DNA of 53,913 bases from Ilumatobacteraceae bacterium (GTDB taxonomy: Bacteria > Actinomycetota > Acidimicrobiia > Acidimicrobiales > Ilumatobacteraceae): assembly GCA_013213745.1 (NCBI GenBank), contig JABSQH010000009.1:1-53913 (forward strand), given 5' to 3'. A model generated the notes under the pieces. That model made no database searches. It was not told where the DNA came from and worked only from the letters and a program-made list of their open reading frames with translations. Shown in pieces: positions 19,701 to 27,754 of the stretch (within the stretch, counting starts at the first letter, position 1; every line of letters starts with the position of its first letter). The position numbers and the translations under genes were made by a program.

Positions 19701-20551
19701 TCTACGACTCGCTGTTGTCGGAGTACGCCGCGCTCGGGTTCGAGTACGGCTATGCCTCGGAGAATCACGAGGCGCTCGTGATGTGGGAAGCGCAGTTCGG
19801 TGACTTCGTCAACGGCGCGCAGATCGTGATCGACCAGTACATCGTGGCGGCCGAAGACAAGTGGGACGAGCACAACGGCCTCGTGCTGCTCCTCCCGCAC
19901 GGATACGAGGGGCAAGGTCCCGAGCACAGCTCGGCGCGCATCGAGCGGTTCCTCACCCTCGCCGCCGAAGACAACATGCAGATCGCCAACGCCACCACTG
20001 CGGCGAACTTCTTCCATCTGCTTCGTCGACAGGTTCACTCAACGCGCCGCACGCCGCTGATCGTGTTCACCCCCAAACAGGGGCTGCGGATGAAGCAGAC
20101 GCGCTCGCCGATCGACGCCTTGACGCACGGATCGTTCCAAGAGCTGCTCGACGACCCCATCAACGAGCGCGACGACTTCGATCCCGAGTCGGTGACGCGG
20201 CTGGTGTTCTGCTCGGGCAAGGTTGCCTGGGATGCAATCGCCGAGCGCGACGCGCGTGACGCTCCGGTTGCGGTGATTCGCATCGAGCAGTTGTATCCGT
20301 TGCCGACCGATCAGATGCTCGAGCTGCTCGAGCGGTACCCCAATGCCCGCGAGCTGCGTTGGCTGCAAGAGGAGCCCGAGAACATGGGCGCGTGGAAGTT
20401 CATCGAACACAACGTGTGGCGGGTCAAGGATCAGGGGTACGACCTGCGCCACGTTGCCCGTGTCGAGTCGGGGAGCCCAGCGACGGGCTCGAAGACCATC
20501 CACGACCAAGAGCTGGCCGAGATGATGGAGCGCCTCTTCCGCGATCTGTAG
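16793..20551 (+). CDS. kgd: Multifunctional 2-oxoglutarate dehydrogenase/decarboxylase with acyltransferase domain
   Basis: 1252 residues, GTG start (VTTTDLPDEG), close to the ~1230 of mycobacterial Kgd/SucA. Order: an E1o-type N-terminal segment (FGANSWLVEEMYERFVSNPD, about 15-40), an Ala/Pro-rich linker (about 50-125), an E2-like succinyltransferase domain without lipoyl domain (about 130-360, with TSFRNVPAKLLEVNR near 150 and TYDHRIIQGAESG near 335 carrying the catalytic His), then the thiamine-diphosphate E1 domains (about 380-1250, with MAHRGRLNVLSNIMGK near 567 and SYRRHGHNEGDDPSYTQP near 765). The enzyme feeds succinyl-CoA into the TCA cycle with the shared dihydrolipoamide dehydrogenase, or releases succinic semialdehyde. 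In mycobacteria it is inhibited by the FHA protein GarA; the docking region is not assessable here. A hairpin repeat lies just past its stop. Confidence 0.96.
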   Translation: MTTTDLPDEGRSADFGANSWLVEEMYERFVSNPDSVSDSWREFFADYRSQTPTVAAAAAASAHVRAAVAEHRDPDVPGVVEPEPLKTPAAGAAPAVAPPPAPTPATNGAAAATPPKQDTSDEEPPGKPIRGAGKAIVTNMEKSLAVPTATSFRNVPAKLLEVNRKVINGFRARSGQTKVSFTHLIGYAIVRAIADEVPAMNNTFLEGPDGPRIIRNENVNMGLAVDVANDDGSRNLVVPVLRNAEALDFAGFLVAYEEIIRKVRNKKLTIDDFQGANVSLTNPGTIGTVQSVPRLMPGQGLIVGVGTIDYPAEFEGADRRNLSQIGISKVVTVTSTYDHRIIQGAESGLFLKRVHELLLGEHDFYEDIFHSLDMPYESVQWRPDINPIDREEAMLAKQMAVAKLIRVHRVRGHLIADLDPLRWKEPRTPKELDPATYGLTIWDLDREFLTDGVGGVDKMRLGDLLGVLRDAYSRTIGVEYMHIQDTDEQRWIQAHIEGPNHEFDMGEKMRILERLNAAESFERFLATKYVGTKRFGIEGAESAIPILDEILSNAADASFDSAVIGMAHRGRLNVLSNIMGKSYEAIFSEFEGHLDPTSVQGSGDVKYHLGASGKYVSPDGADIPIELAANPSHLETVGPLVMGMARAKQDQIDPPGAFTVLPLVIHGDAAFAGQGVVAEAFAMSDTGGYRIGGTIHLIINNQIGFTTAPQYARSSLYCSDVAKTVQAPIFHVNGDDPEACVRVARLAWEYRQAFHKDVVIDMVSYRRHGHNEGDDPSYTQPLMYKAISERRSVRKLYVESLVKRGDITVEEAEEALGDYHDKLQVALDETRSQAPGEITAARPPGPLGVLPHIPTGVERPELDRIFEQLTDYPDGFEVHPKLGRQFDTRAKMYADGEVDWALAEAMAIGSLVLEGRTVRLAGQDSRRGTFSHRHAALIDFESGTPWIPLNAFGDASAADDERDGTGKFFVYDSLLSEYAALGFEYGYASENHEALVMWEAQFGDFVNGAQIVIDQYIVAAEDKWDEHNGLVLLLPHGYEGQGPEHSSARIERFLTLAAEDNMQIANATTAANFFHLLRRQVHSTRRTPLIVFTPKQGLRMKQTRSPIDALTHGSFQELLDDPINERDDFDPESVTRLVFCSGKVAWDAIAERDARDAPVAVIRIEQLYPLPTDQMLELLERYPNARELRWLQEEPENMGAWKFIEHNVWRVKDQGYDLRHVARVESGSPATGSKTIHDQELAEMMERLFRDL

Positions 20552-20598
20552 GAGGCGGCCGCAACCAGCGTGCGCCTGCGCCTTCACCTGAATGTGTG

Positions 20599-20640
20599 GC
20601 GATTCCGTGCGAAAAACGCACGGAATCCCCGGTTTCTCGG
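20599..20640 (-). repeat. Single unit (C) of the intergenic CGTGCG-hairpin repeat, likely bidirectional terminator
   Basis: The arms GATTCCGTGCG (20601-20611) and CGCACGGAATC (20617-20627) form a perfect 11-base stem with an AAAAA loop. On the minus strand the unit continues GAGAAACCGGGGATTCCGTG, the family consensus. It lies in the 97-base gap between the convergent kgd and HAD genes, where a two-way terminator is expected. There is no strong T-run after the stem on the plus strand beyond a short GGTTTC. Confidence 0.7.
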
Positions 20641-20648
20641 TGGAAGCG

Positions 20649-21266
20649 CTAGAGGTCGAGCACCGATGTGAGCTCGGCGATGGCAGCGGCGGGGTCGGTG
20701 ACCTTGATCGTGGTCATACCCATCGCCTTGGCCGGCTTGAGATTGATGCCGAGATCGTCCAGAAACACGCACTCGTGTGGCTGGACGCCCACGGTGTCAC
20801 ACGCGATCTCGTAGAACCGGACCTCTGGTTTACGCACGCCGACCTTGCTCGACTCGATCACATGCTCGAAGCGTTCCATCACATCCTGCACGTCGGTACG
20901 CGTCGCCCGCGGGTCGGCTGACACCACGTTGTTCGTCAGGCACGCCGTGCGGTAACCCGCAGCGATGACGCGATCGAGCATGTCGACCATCTCGGGCCGA
21001 ACCTCGCCGGCGAGCAGTGCGAGCACGTCCGCGCCGGGAACCCGATGGCCGAGCTCGGCTGACTCCTGCGCGAAGAGTCGGTCGAACTCCGCCGAATCGA
21101 TCTCGCTACGTTCGAGCAACGCCCACGCGTTCGAGTCGGGATTCGTCGCGTTGACCGATCGAATCAGGCCCGGCGGCACGCCGCGTTCACGTTCGTAGCG
21201 GTCGAATGCGTCGAAGGGGCTCGACAAGATGACGCCCCCGAAGTCCCAGAGCACTGCCCGAATCAC
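20649..21266 (-). CDS. HAD-superfamily (subfamily IA) hydrolase, ACAD10/epoxide-hydrolase-N-terminal-like
   Basis: 205 residues, GTG start (VIRAVLWDFGGVILSSPFDA). HAD motif I is LWDFGGV: the nucleophile Asp8 is present but the second Asp of DxD is Gly. This is typical of the soluble-epoxide-hydrolase N-terminal phosphatase/ACAD10 branch. Motif II is ACLTNNVV, motif III is SSKVGVRKPEVRFYEIA (Lys), and motif IV is CVFLDDLGINLKPAKAMGM. The cap is a short helical bundle (about 20-100). Likely an intracellular phosphatase of unknown substrate. It is divergent from the NYN-domain gene (48 bases between starts). Confidence 0.88.
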   Translation of the reverse strand: MIRAVLWDFGGVILSSPFDAFDRYERERGVPPGLIRSVNATNPDSNAWALLERSEIDSAEFDRLFAQESAELGHRVPGADVLALLAGEVRPEMVDMLDRVIAAGYRTACLTNNVVSADPRATRTDVQDVMERFEHVIESSKVGVRKPEVRFYEIACDTVGVQPHECVFLDDLGINLKPAKAMGMTTIKVTDPAAAIAELTSVLDL

Positions 21267-21314
21267 GGTCGGTGAGCCTACGATGGCCGCGCCGATGAGC
21301 AGGAATGACACCAC

Positions 21315-22763
21315 ATGAGCGCACTGGGTGACATCGCCCACGTCGTTGTCGACGGTTCGAACATCGCCACCGAAGGACGGTCGCTCCCGAGCCTCTCTCA
21401 ACTCAACGATGCGGTGATGGCTTTCATCGAAGACCACCCCGACGCCGCAGTCACCGTCGTCGTCGACGCCACGTTCGGGCACCGCATCGACAAGTCGGAG
21501 GTCGAAGCCTTCGAAGAGGGGGTGTCGAACAACGAGCTCGTTGCGCCGCCGGCTGGAGCCGTCGGCCGTGGCGATGCCTTCGTGCTCCAGATCGCCGACA
21601 AGGCGAACGCGGTCGTGTTGTCGAACGATTCGTTTCAGGAATTCCATGGCACCTACGACTGGCTCTTCGACGAGGGTCGGCTCGTCGGCGGTAAGCCGGT
21701 ACCGCACGTCGGGTGGGTCTTCGTGGCCCGCGTCCCGGTGCGTGGGCCGGTGAGCCGGAAGGCCACGGCGAAGAAGCGCGCCCAGAAGCGGGCGTCGCGC
21801 CGCTCGAGCAAACGGGCCAGCGAGCCGATGCCCGTGCCGACAGCCCCACCGCCGGGCGCTACCAACGACGCCGAGCCGCCTGACGCATCGCCGGCCGACG
21901 CGGCGACAACGACTCCTGCGGTCAATTCCGACACCAAGCGGTCGCGGACGCCGCGCAAAGACGAGATGGTCAACGAGCTGCTGCCGTTCCTCGAATTCGT
22001 CGAACATCATCCAGTTGGTACGAGCGTCAACGCCACGGTCGCCAGCTATAGCTCGCACGGGGCCTACATCACCATCGGCGACGACGTTCGCGGGTACGTC
22101 CCGCTACGGCTGATGGGCGACCCGGCGCCGGCCAGCGCGCGCAAGGTGCTCAAGATCGACGAATCGATTACCGCCGTGGTCGTCGACTTCGCGCCGGGTC
22201 GGCGAAGCATCGATTGCGCCCTACCCGACATGGCGGCCAAGGCGCTCGCCGACGCCGCGCAGTCGGCGGACGAAGACGCCCAGGCCGCCGACGCCGCAGA
22301 CATCGCATCGGGCGGCGACGACGGAACCTCGCTCGACGAACCGGCGCGCACCGACGAGGCCCCCGCCGAGCTCGTACCTGAGGCAGTTGGCGGCGACCGC
22401 GGGTTGCCCGGCGTCGCATCGATCGAGTCAGTCGACGAGCCACAGGCCCAAACGAAGAAGCGGGGGCGCAAGAAGCGCGCCACGAAGAAGTCGACGACCA
22501 AGAAGACCGCGGCGAAGAAGACAGCGGCCAAGAAGACCGCGAAGAAGGCGCCGGCCAAGAAAGCAGCAGCGAAGAAGACGGCGACGAAGAAGGCGGCTGC
22601 CAAAAAGACCGCCGCCAAAAAGTCGGCAACAAAGAAAAAGTCGGCAGCCAAGAAGTCGGCGACGAAAAAGAAAGCCGCCAAGAAGTCGACGCGCACGAAG
22701 ACCAACAACGAACCGGCGAGTCGCAAGGAGATGGCGGCAACCAAACCGACGGGGGAAGCCTGA
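21315..22763 (+). CDS. NYN/Zc3h12a-like ribonuclease domain fused to an S1 domain and a lysine-rich histone-H1-like tail
   Basis: 482 residues. Residues about 6-140 look like a NYN (PIN-like, Zc3h12a/N4BP1 type) nuclease: [13 protein letters not shown] (Asp13), [13 protein letters not shown] (Asp51), [20 protein letters not shown] with Asp87, and LSNDSFQEF (Asp105). These supply the four acidic positions expected of a metal-dependent RNase. After a basic and Pro-rich linker (145-215), residues about 232-303 form an S1-like RNA-binding fold: [45 protein letters not shown]. An acidic segment (about 305-390) leads into an approximately 70-residue tail of KKTA/KKSA-type repeats (about 393-460), like bacterial histone-H1 tails. 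A secreted or DNA-bound role is unlikely; an RNA- or ribosome-associated nuclease is the best reading (inference). An RBS-like AGGA precedes the ATG. The stop overlaps the xthA start (TGATG), so they are coupled. Confidence 0.82.
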   Translation: MSALGDIAHVVVDGSNIATEGRSLPSLSQLNDAVMAFIEDHPDAAVTVVVDATFGHRIDKSEVEAFEEGVSNNELVAPPAGAVGRGDAFVLQIADKANAVVLSNDSFQEFHGTYDWLFDEGRLVGGKPVPHVGWVFVARVPVRGPVSRKATAKKRAQKRASRRSSKRASEPMPVPTAPPPGATNDAEPPDASPADAATTTPAVNSDTKRSRTPRKDEMVNELLPFLEFVEHHPVGTSVNATVASYSSHGAYITIGDDVRGYVPLRLMGDPAPASARKVLKIDESITAVVVDFAPGRRSIDCALPDMAAKALADAAQSADEDAQAADAADIASGGDDGTSLDEPARTDEAPAELVPEAVGGDRGLPGVASIESVDEPQAQTKKRGRKKRATKKSTTKKTAAKKTAAKKTAKKAPAKKAAAKKTATKKAAAKKTAAKKSATKKKSAAKKSATKKKAAKKSTRTKTNNEPASRKEMAATKPTGEA

Positions 22764-23530
22764 TGCGCATCGTCACCTGGAACGTCAACTCGCTGCGCGC
22801 TCGCCAAGAACGCGTCGAGGAGTGGCTGACCGATGTTGCGCCCGATGTCGTGCTGTTGCAGGAGACCAAGCTCGCTGATGATGCCTTTCCGACCCTCGCC
22901 TTCGAGGCCCTCGGCTACAGCGCGGCGCACTACGGGCACGGTCAATGGAACGGCGTGGCCATCCTCTCCAAGGTCGGTCTCGACGATGTGGTCGCCAACT
23001 TCGCCGAGGGGATCGAGCCCGACCCCGACGCCCGGATCATCACCGCAACCTGCGGCGGCCTACGGGTCAGCTCGGTGTACGTGCCCAACGGCCGCAGCCT
23101 CGACGACCCGCACTACGAGTACAAACTCTCGTGGCTCGACCGGTTGCGCGCGCACCTGCAACACGAGTCGTCTGAGGCCACTGTCGTCGGCGGCGACTTC
23201 AACATCGCGCCTGACGATCGCGACGTGTGGGATCCAGCCAAGGTCAACGGTGCCACGCACGTCAGTCAGCCCGAGCGCAATCGGCTCCACGCGTTGTTCG
23301 ATCTCGGCCTGGTCGACGTGTTCCGAGATCAACACGACGCTGACCGGGTGTACTCCTGGTGGGACTATCGCCGCGGCGACTTCCACCAGGGCCGCGGGAT
23401 GCGCATCGACTTGATCCTGTGCTCAGCGCCCGTGGCCCAGCAGGTCGAATTCGCCATCGTCGACCGCAATGCGCGCAAGGGCAAGCAACCGAGCGACCAC
23501 GCGCCTGTTGTGGTCGACGTGGCTGGCTGA
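22763..23530 (+). CDS. xthA: Exodeoxyribonuclease III (AP endonuclease)
   Basis: 255 residues starting [20 protein letters not shown]. The exonuclease/endonuclease/phosphatase fold is complete: [23 protein letters not shown] (Glu34), [41 protein letters not shown], the substrate loop [17 protein letters not shown], the active-site MRIDLILCS and the terminal [12 protein letters not shown]. It cleaves at abasic sites and trims 3' ends in base excision repair. The start codon overlaps the stop of the NYN/S1 gene by one base, and it converges on uvrD2 with 8 bases between stops. Confidence 0.95.
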   Translation: MRIVTWNVNSLRARQERVEEWLTDVAPDVVLLQETKLADDAFPTLAFEALGYSAAHYGHGQWNGVAILSKVGLDDVVANFAEGIEPDPDARIITATCGGLRVSSVYVPNGRSLDDPHYEYKLSWLDRLRAHLQHESSEATVVGGDFNIAPDDRDVWDPAKVNGATHVSQPERNRLHALFDLGLVDVFRDQHDADRVYSWWDYRRGDFHQGRGMRIDLILCSAPVAQQVEFAIVDRNARKGKQPSDHAPVVVDVAG

Positions 23531-23538
23531 CGCCGCGC

Positions 23539-25431
23539 TCAGAGCAGTTGGTCGATCTGGGGCGCCAAACGGCGCGCAGTAATCGGGCCGAGTGATGTCA
23601 CAGCTTCGAGCTCCTCGGCCGTGCGCGGCCGCTCGGCGGCGATCGCGGCGAGGTCGCGGTCGCTGAGCCATGCCGAGGGCAACACGCGGGCGCGGCGGGC
23701 GGCGTCGTCGCGCCACGCCCGCAACGATGCGGTCACCGGGTCCGGGGCGAGCCGTCGGGTTCGGCGCGGAGGAGGAGCGGGTGCGGGAGCATCGAGCTGA
23801 AGCCCATCGAGGAGCGGGCTGGGTCGACGGGCGTAGCCGCCCCGCCGTGCGGCGCCGGAAATCACGAGCTCGTCGGTTGCGCGGGTCAACGCGACATACA
23901 ACAAGCGCGCCTCTTCGGCCCTCGCGGGCTGGGTCGACGCCGACTTGTGGGGAACCAGTCCGGTTTCGACGCCGGTCACGATCACCGTCCGCCACTCGCG
24001 GCCCTTGGCGGCGTGGAATGTGAGCAGCTCGACGCCGCCGATCGTGCCGGTACCGAACGGGTCGTTGGTGGCCACCCACGCTCGAAACCCTCGACCGTCG
24101 CCCCCCGGTTGCTCGCGCAGGTACTCGAGCACCGCCGCCGCGACGGCGCGCTCGTCTTTCGACCGATCGGTGCCGACATCGGTCGACTGCGCGCTGCGGT
24201 CCGGAGCATCCATGGTGTCGAGCGTGTCGTGGGCGAACGCGCGCAGCCGGTCGGTGCCGCCGAGTGCTGCCACCTGGCGCACGATGCTTCCCGGCCCCGA
24301 CTCCGCGACGGCCTGTCGCACGGGCAGCCCAGCCGCTTCGATCGCGTTGCGGAGCGGATCGAGCTGCGCGTTGGTGCGCGCCAGCACCGCGACGTCGCCG
24401 CGTCCGAGCTGGCTGCGCTCGAGCGTCTTCAGCGCATCGACGACCATCACGCCTTCGGCCTGCTCGTCGTCGGCGGTGTGGCGGCGCACTGCCGGACCGT
24501 CGGCACGCGCCGAGCGAAGTTCGAATGGCTGTCCCGATCGTTCGAGAGCGTGCACGCCAGCACCGACGACTTGTGGAGTGCAGCGATGGTTGACGCGAAG
24601 TTGGATCACCTCGATGCCCGGAAACCGACGTTCGACGTCGACGAGCAGCGCCGGGTCGGCGCCGTTGAATCCGTAGATCGACTGTGCCGGGTCGCCGACC
24701 AGGAACAGGTCGTCGCGCCCGGCGCGAAGCGCATCGACGAGCGCGTGTTGGAGCGGGTTGAGGTCCTGGCTCTCGTCGACCAGCACATGGCGGAAGCGCC
24801 ATCGCAGCGCTTCGGCGAACTCTGGATGGCGACGCATCTCTCGAACGGTGAGGCCGAGCACATCGTCGAAGTCGATCACGCCGCGGCGCCGCTTGAGCTG
24901 TTCGACGTCGGCGAATACGGCGGCGGCGCGTTCGACGCCCGTCGATGGCCGGCGCCCGCTCCGGCGCGCAGCGGCGGCGTAGTCGCGAGCAGCGATCCCG
25001 CGGGCCGAGGCCCAGTCGATTTCGGCGAGAAAGGTCGGCACGGCGCGGCGATCGCTGGCGTCGATGGCGTCGCGGATCAGGCGTCGCCGGTCGGCAGCAA
25101 CCGTCGGTCGCCGACGATCGGTCGCGGCGTAACGCTCTTCGAGCACGCGCAACATCACCGAGTGGAATGTGCCGGCTTCGACAGGTTCGCGTAGCCCGAG
25201 CGAACGGAGCCGACGACGGAGCTCGCCCGCGGCTTCGCGCGTGAAGGTGAGCGCGAGCGTGTGCCGCCCGTCAGCCGACTCACCGGCGAGGCGGTAGGCG
25301 ATGCGTCGTGTCAAGACGCGGGTTTTTCCCGAGCCAGCGCCGGCGATCACGGCGACCAGTCGAGACTCGGTGGTGACCGCCGCCCGCTGATCGGGGTCGA
25401 GGTCGGCGAGCAGCGCCTCGGCGTCGGACAC
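23539..25431 (-). CDS. uvrD2: UvrD/Rep-family superfamily I DNA helicase with C-terminal HRDC domain (UvrD2-like)
   Basis: 630 residues; the GTG at 25431 (VSDAEALLADLDPDQRAAVT) is chosen because the domain begins there. Helicase motifs are in order: Q-motif LDPDQRAAV, Walker A AVIAGAGSGKTRVLT, Ia LALTFTREAAGELRRRL, Ib EAGTFHSVMLR, Walker B HVLVDESQDLNPLQ, III FLVGDPAQSIYGFNGAD, IV LRVNHRCTPQVV, V VELLTFHAAKGREWRTVIV and VI RLLYVALTRATDELV. Residues about 565-630 form an HRDC domain (ARVLPSAWLSDRDLAAIAAE and TSLGPITARRLAPQID), which defines mycobacterial UvrD2. The tetra-cysteine zinc module that separates helicase and HRDC in M. tuberculosis UvrD2 is absent; a Pro/Arg-rich linker replaces it. 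It acts as a 3'-to-5' translocase in repair. Divergent from uvrB. Confidence 0.9.
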   Translation of the reverse strand: MSDAEALLADLDPDQRAAVTTESRLVAVIAGAGSGKTRVLTRRIAYRLAGESADGRHTLALTFTREAAGELRRRLRSLGLREPVEAGTFHSVMLRVLEERYAATDRRRPTVAADRRRLIRDAIDASDRRAVPTFLAEIDWASARGIAARDYAAAARRSGRRPSTGVERAAAVFADVEQLKRRRGVIDFDDVLGLTVREMRRHPEFAEALRWRFRHVLVDESQDLNPLQHALVDALRAGRDDLFLVGDPAQSIYGFNGADPALLVDVERRFPGIEVIQLRVNHRCTPQVVGAGVHALERSGQPFELRSARADGPAVRRHTADDEQAEGVMVVDALKTLERSQLGRGDVAVLARTNAQLDPLRNAIEAAGLPVRQAVAESGPGSIVRQVAALGGTDRLRAFAHDTLDTMDAPDRSAQSTDVGTDRSKDERAVAAAVLEYLREQPGGDGRGFRAWVATNDPFGTGTIGGVELLTFHAAKGREWRTVIVTGVETGLVPHKSASTQPARAEEARLLYVALTRATDELVISGAARRGGYARRPSPLLDGLQLDAPAPAPPPRRTRRLAPDPVTASLRAWRDDAARRARVLPSAWLSDRDLAAIAAERPRTAEELEAVTSLGPITARRLAPQIDQLL

Positions 25432-25458
25432 GGAGTGGATTCTACGGCGATTCGGGTA

Positions 25459-25474
25459 CCAAACACGCGTTCGA
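25459..25474. promoter_or_regulatory. Candidate LexA (SOS) box between uvrD2 and uvrB
   Basis: The 16-mer CCAAACACGCGTTCGA matches the actinobacterial LexA consensus TCGAAC-N4-GTTCGA at 10 of 12 defined positions, with a perfect right half GTTCGA. It sits 31 bases upstream of the uvrB GTG and 28 bases upstream of the uvrD2 GTG, so it could control both divergent genes. Confidence 0.5.
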
Positions 25475-25504
25475 TCTCCGTGGTCGGCGCGGTAGAGTTG
25501 GATC

Positions 25505-27619
25505 GTGACCGAGGTGGCCGACGACGCTCCCACGACCGACCGTTCGAGCTTCGAGCAGGAGCTGCTCGACGATGTGCCGGCGAGCAACTACGGCACGATC
25601 GTCGAACCGCTGAAAGTCGTCTCCGACTTCGCGCCGGCCGGCGATCAGCCCACTGCGATCGAGTCGCTCGCTGCGGGCATCGACGGTGGCGAACGCTTCC
25701 AAACGCTCCTCGGCATCACCGGGTCGGGCAAGTCGGCCACCATTGCGTGGACGATCGAGCAGGTCCAGCGCCCCACGCTGATCCTGGCTCCCAACAAATC
25801 GCTCGCCGCTCAGCTCGCACAAGAGATGCGCGAGTTCTTCCCGAACAACCGGGTCGAGTACTTCGTCAGTTACTACGACTATTACCAACCCGAGGCGTAC
25901 ATCCCGTCGAGCGACACCTACATCGAGAAAGACAGCTCGATCAACGACGAGATCGACCGCCTGCGCCACTCCGCAACCGCGGCGCTGCTCACTCGGCGAG
26001 ACGTGATCGTGGTCGCCTCGGTGTCGTGCATCTACGGCATGGGCAACCCCGACGAGTACCGCGGCCAGTTGCTCGACCTCAACGTCGGCATCGACTACGA
26101 CATGCGCAGCATCCTGCGGCGCCTGGTCGACATGCAGTACGACCGCAACGACATGACACTCGGACGTGGCAACTTTCGAGTCCGCGGCGACACCATCGAG
26201 ATCCATCCGGCGTACGAAGAGTCGGTGCTGCGCGTCGAGATGTTCGGTGACACGATCGACCGCATCACCACGCTCGACCCGCTCACCGGCGAGCAGCTCA
26301 GCGAGATCGAGCGTGCCCACGTGTTCCCCGCGACTCACTACGTCACCGGTGCCGAGCGGCTCGCGGTGGCGATGGGCAAGATCGAGTCCGAGCTACAACA
26401 GCGGCTGAAGTACCTCGAAGAGAACGACAAACTGCTCGAAGTGCAGCGCCTGCGGATGCGCACGCAATACGACCTCGAGATGATGAGCGAGGTCGGCTAC
26501 TGCAACGGCATCGAGAACTACTCGATGCATCTCGACGGGCGTGAGTACGGCGAGCCCCCGTTCACGCTGCTCGACTACTTTCCAGACGACTTCTTGTTGG
26601 TGGTCGACGAGAGCCACGTCGCCGTGCCGCAGTTGCATGGCCAGTTCGCCGGCGACCGCAGCCGCAAGGACGTCTTGGTCGAGCACGGCTTCCGCCTGCC
26701 GTCAGCGCGTGACAACCGGCCGCTGACGTTCGACGAAGTGCTCGAACGGATCAACCAGTGCGTGTTCCTCTCGGCGACGCCGGGGGAGTACGAGTTGCGA
26801 GTCTCCGATCGGGTCGTCGAGCAGATCGTGCGGCCGACCGGGCTGGTCGATCCGGAGGTGATCGTCAAACCCACGAAAGGGCAGATCGACGACCTGATGG
26901 AGATGGTCGAGGGACGTGTCACCAGGGGCGAGCGCGTGCTGGTCACGACGCTGACCAAGAAGATGGCCGAGGACCTCACCGACTATCTGCTCGAGCAGGG
27001 TCTGCGAGTGCGCTATCTGCACTCGAACATCGACACGATCCAGCGCATCGAGATCCTCCGTGCCCTGCGCCTCGGCGAGTTCGATGTGCTCGTCGGGATC
27101 AACCTGCTCCGTGAAGGGCTCGACCTGCCCGAGGTATCGCTGGTGTCGATCCTCGACGCCGACAAAGAGGGCTTCTTGCGCTCGGAGACGTCGCTGATCC
27201 AGATGATCGGCCGCGCCGCCCGCAACGTCGCCGGTCAGGTCGTGATGTACGCCGACACGATGACCGCCTCGATGACCGCGGCGATCGACGAGACCAAGCG
27301 TCGTCGCAACCTGCAGCTGGCGTACAACGAAGAGCACGGCATCGACCCGCAAACCGTGCGGAAGGCGGTCGGCGACATCTTGTCGATCCTCCGCCCAGAC
27401 GACACTGCGCCAGTGCCGGGGAAGGATCGGCGCCGCCAGCGCGAGCGCGAGAAGGTGCAGCGCGACCTCAAGTCGCTGCCCGAGCAAGAACTCGGTCGGC
27501 TCATCCAGACCCTCGAAGCGGAGATGCACGAGGCGTCGGCCGAGCTCAAGTTCGAGTACGCCGCCAAGCTGCGCGACGAGATCAACGACCTCCGCCGCGA
27601 ACTCCGCGACGCCCGCTAG
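25505..27619 (+). CDS. uvrB: Excinuclease ABC subunit B
   Basis: 704 residues, GTG start; slightly longer than typical (~670-700) because of a ~30-residue N-terminal lead before the conserved [20 protein letters not shown]. Walker A is [13 protein letters not shown]. The damage-probing beta-hairpin is [20 protein letters not shown] and following residues. Other motifs are [90 protein letters not shown] and [18 protein letters not shown]. The C-terminal UVR motif ([20 protein letters not shown]) binds UvrC. It loads from UvrA onto damaged DNA and positions UvrC for incision. A LexA-like box lies 31 bases upstream; a repeat element lies just after the stop. Confidence 0.97.
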   Translation: MTEVADDAPTTDRSSFEQELLDDVPASNYGTIVEPLKVVSDFAPAGDQPTAIESLAAGIDGGERFQTLLGITGSGKSATIAWTIEQVQRPTLILAPNKSLAAQLAQEMREFFPNNRVEYFVSYYDYYQPEAYIPSSDTYIEKDSSINDEIDRLRHSATAALLTRRDVIVVASVSCIYGMGNPDEYRGQLLDLNVGIDYDMRSILRRLVDMQYDRNDMTLGRGNFRVRGDTIEIHPAYEESVLRVEMFGDTIDRITTLDPLTGEQLSEIERAHVFPATHYVTGAERLAVAMGKIESELQQRLKYLEENDKLLEVQRLRMRTQYDLEMMSEVGYCNGIENYSMHLDGREYGEPPFTLLDYFPDDFLLVVDESHVAVPQLHGQFAGDRSRKDVLVEHGFRLPSARDNRPLTFDEVLERINQCVFLSATPGEYELRVSDRVVEQIVRPTGLVDPEVIVKPTKGQIDDLMEMVEGRVTRGERVLVTTLTKKMAEDLTDYLLEQGLRVRYLHSNIDTIQRIEILRALRLGEFDVLVGINLLREGLDLPEVSLVSILDADKEGFLRSETSLIQMIGRAARNVAGQVVMYADTMTASMTAAIDETKRRRNLQLAYNEEHGIDPQTVRKAVGDILSILRPDDTAPVPGKDRRRQREREKVQRDLKSLPEQELGRLIQTLEAEMHEASAELKFEYAAKLRDEINDLRRELRDAR

Positions 27620-27625
27620 TTCCTC

Positions 27626-27747
27626 CCGAAAAACCGGGGATTCCGTGCGTTTAGCGCACGTATCCGCGAACAATTCCGGCGACGCTCGATGGATTTGGAA
27701 CTGACTGCCGCGCCGTGCGTCTGGCGTATGAAATCGCTGGAATTTCC
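27626..27747. repeat. Unit D of the intergenic CGTGCG-hairpin repeat with a degenerate inverted right end
   Basis: The left unit starts CCCGAAAAACCGGGGATTCC (27626), followed by the hairpin CGTGCG/CGCACG around TTTAG (27644-27660) and CGCGAACAATTCCGGCG. The right end (about 27709-27747), with GCCGTGCGTCTGGCG and GAAATC then GGAATTTC, aligns loosely with the inverted right end of the copy at 30658-30766. It fills almost the whole gap between the convergent uvrB and GAF-regulator genes (135 bases), so it may also terminate both. Confidence 0.62.
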
Positions 27748-27754
27748 GACGGAC

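Noticed and set aside
22456-22710. AAG/GCC-rich repetitive tract resembling a microsatellite or CRISPR-like repeat
   Set aside because: It is the in-frame lysine/alanine tail of the NYN/S1 protein; there are no spacers.
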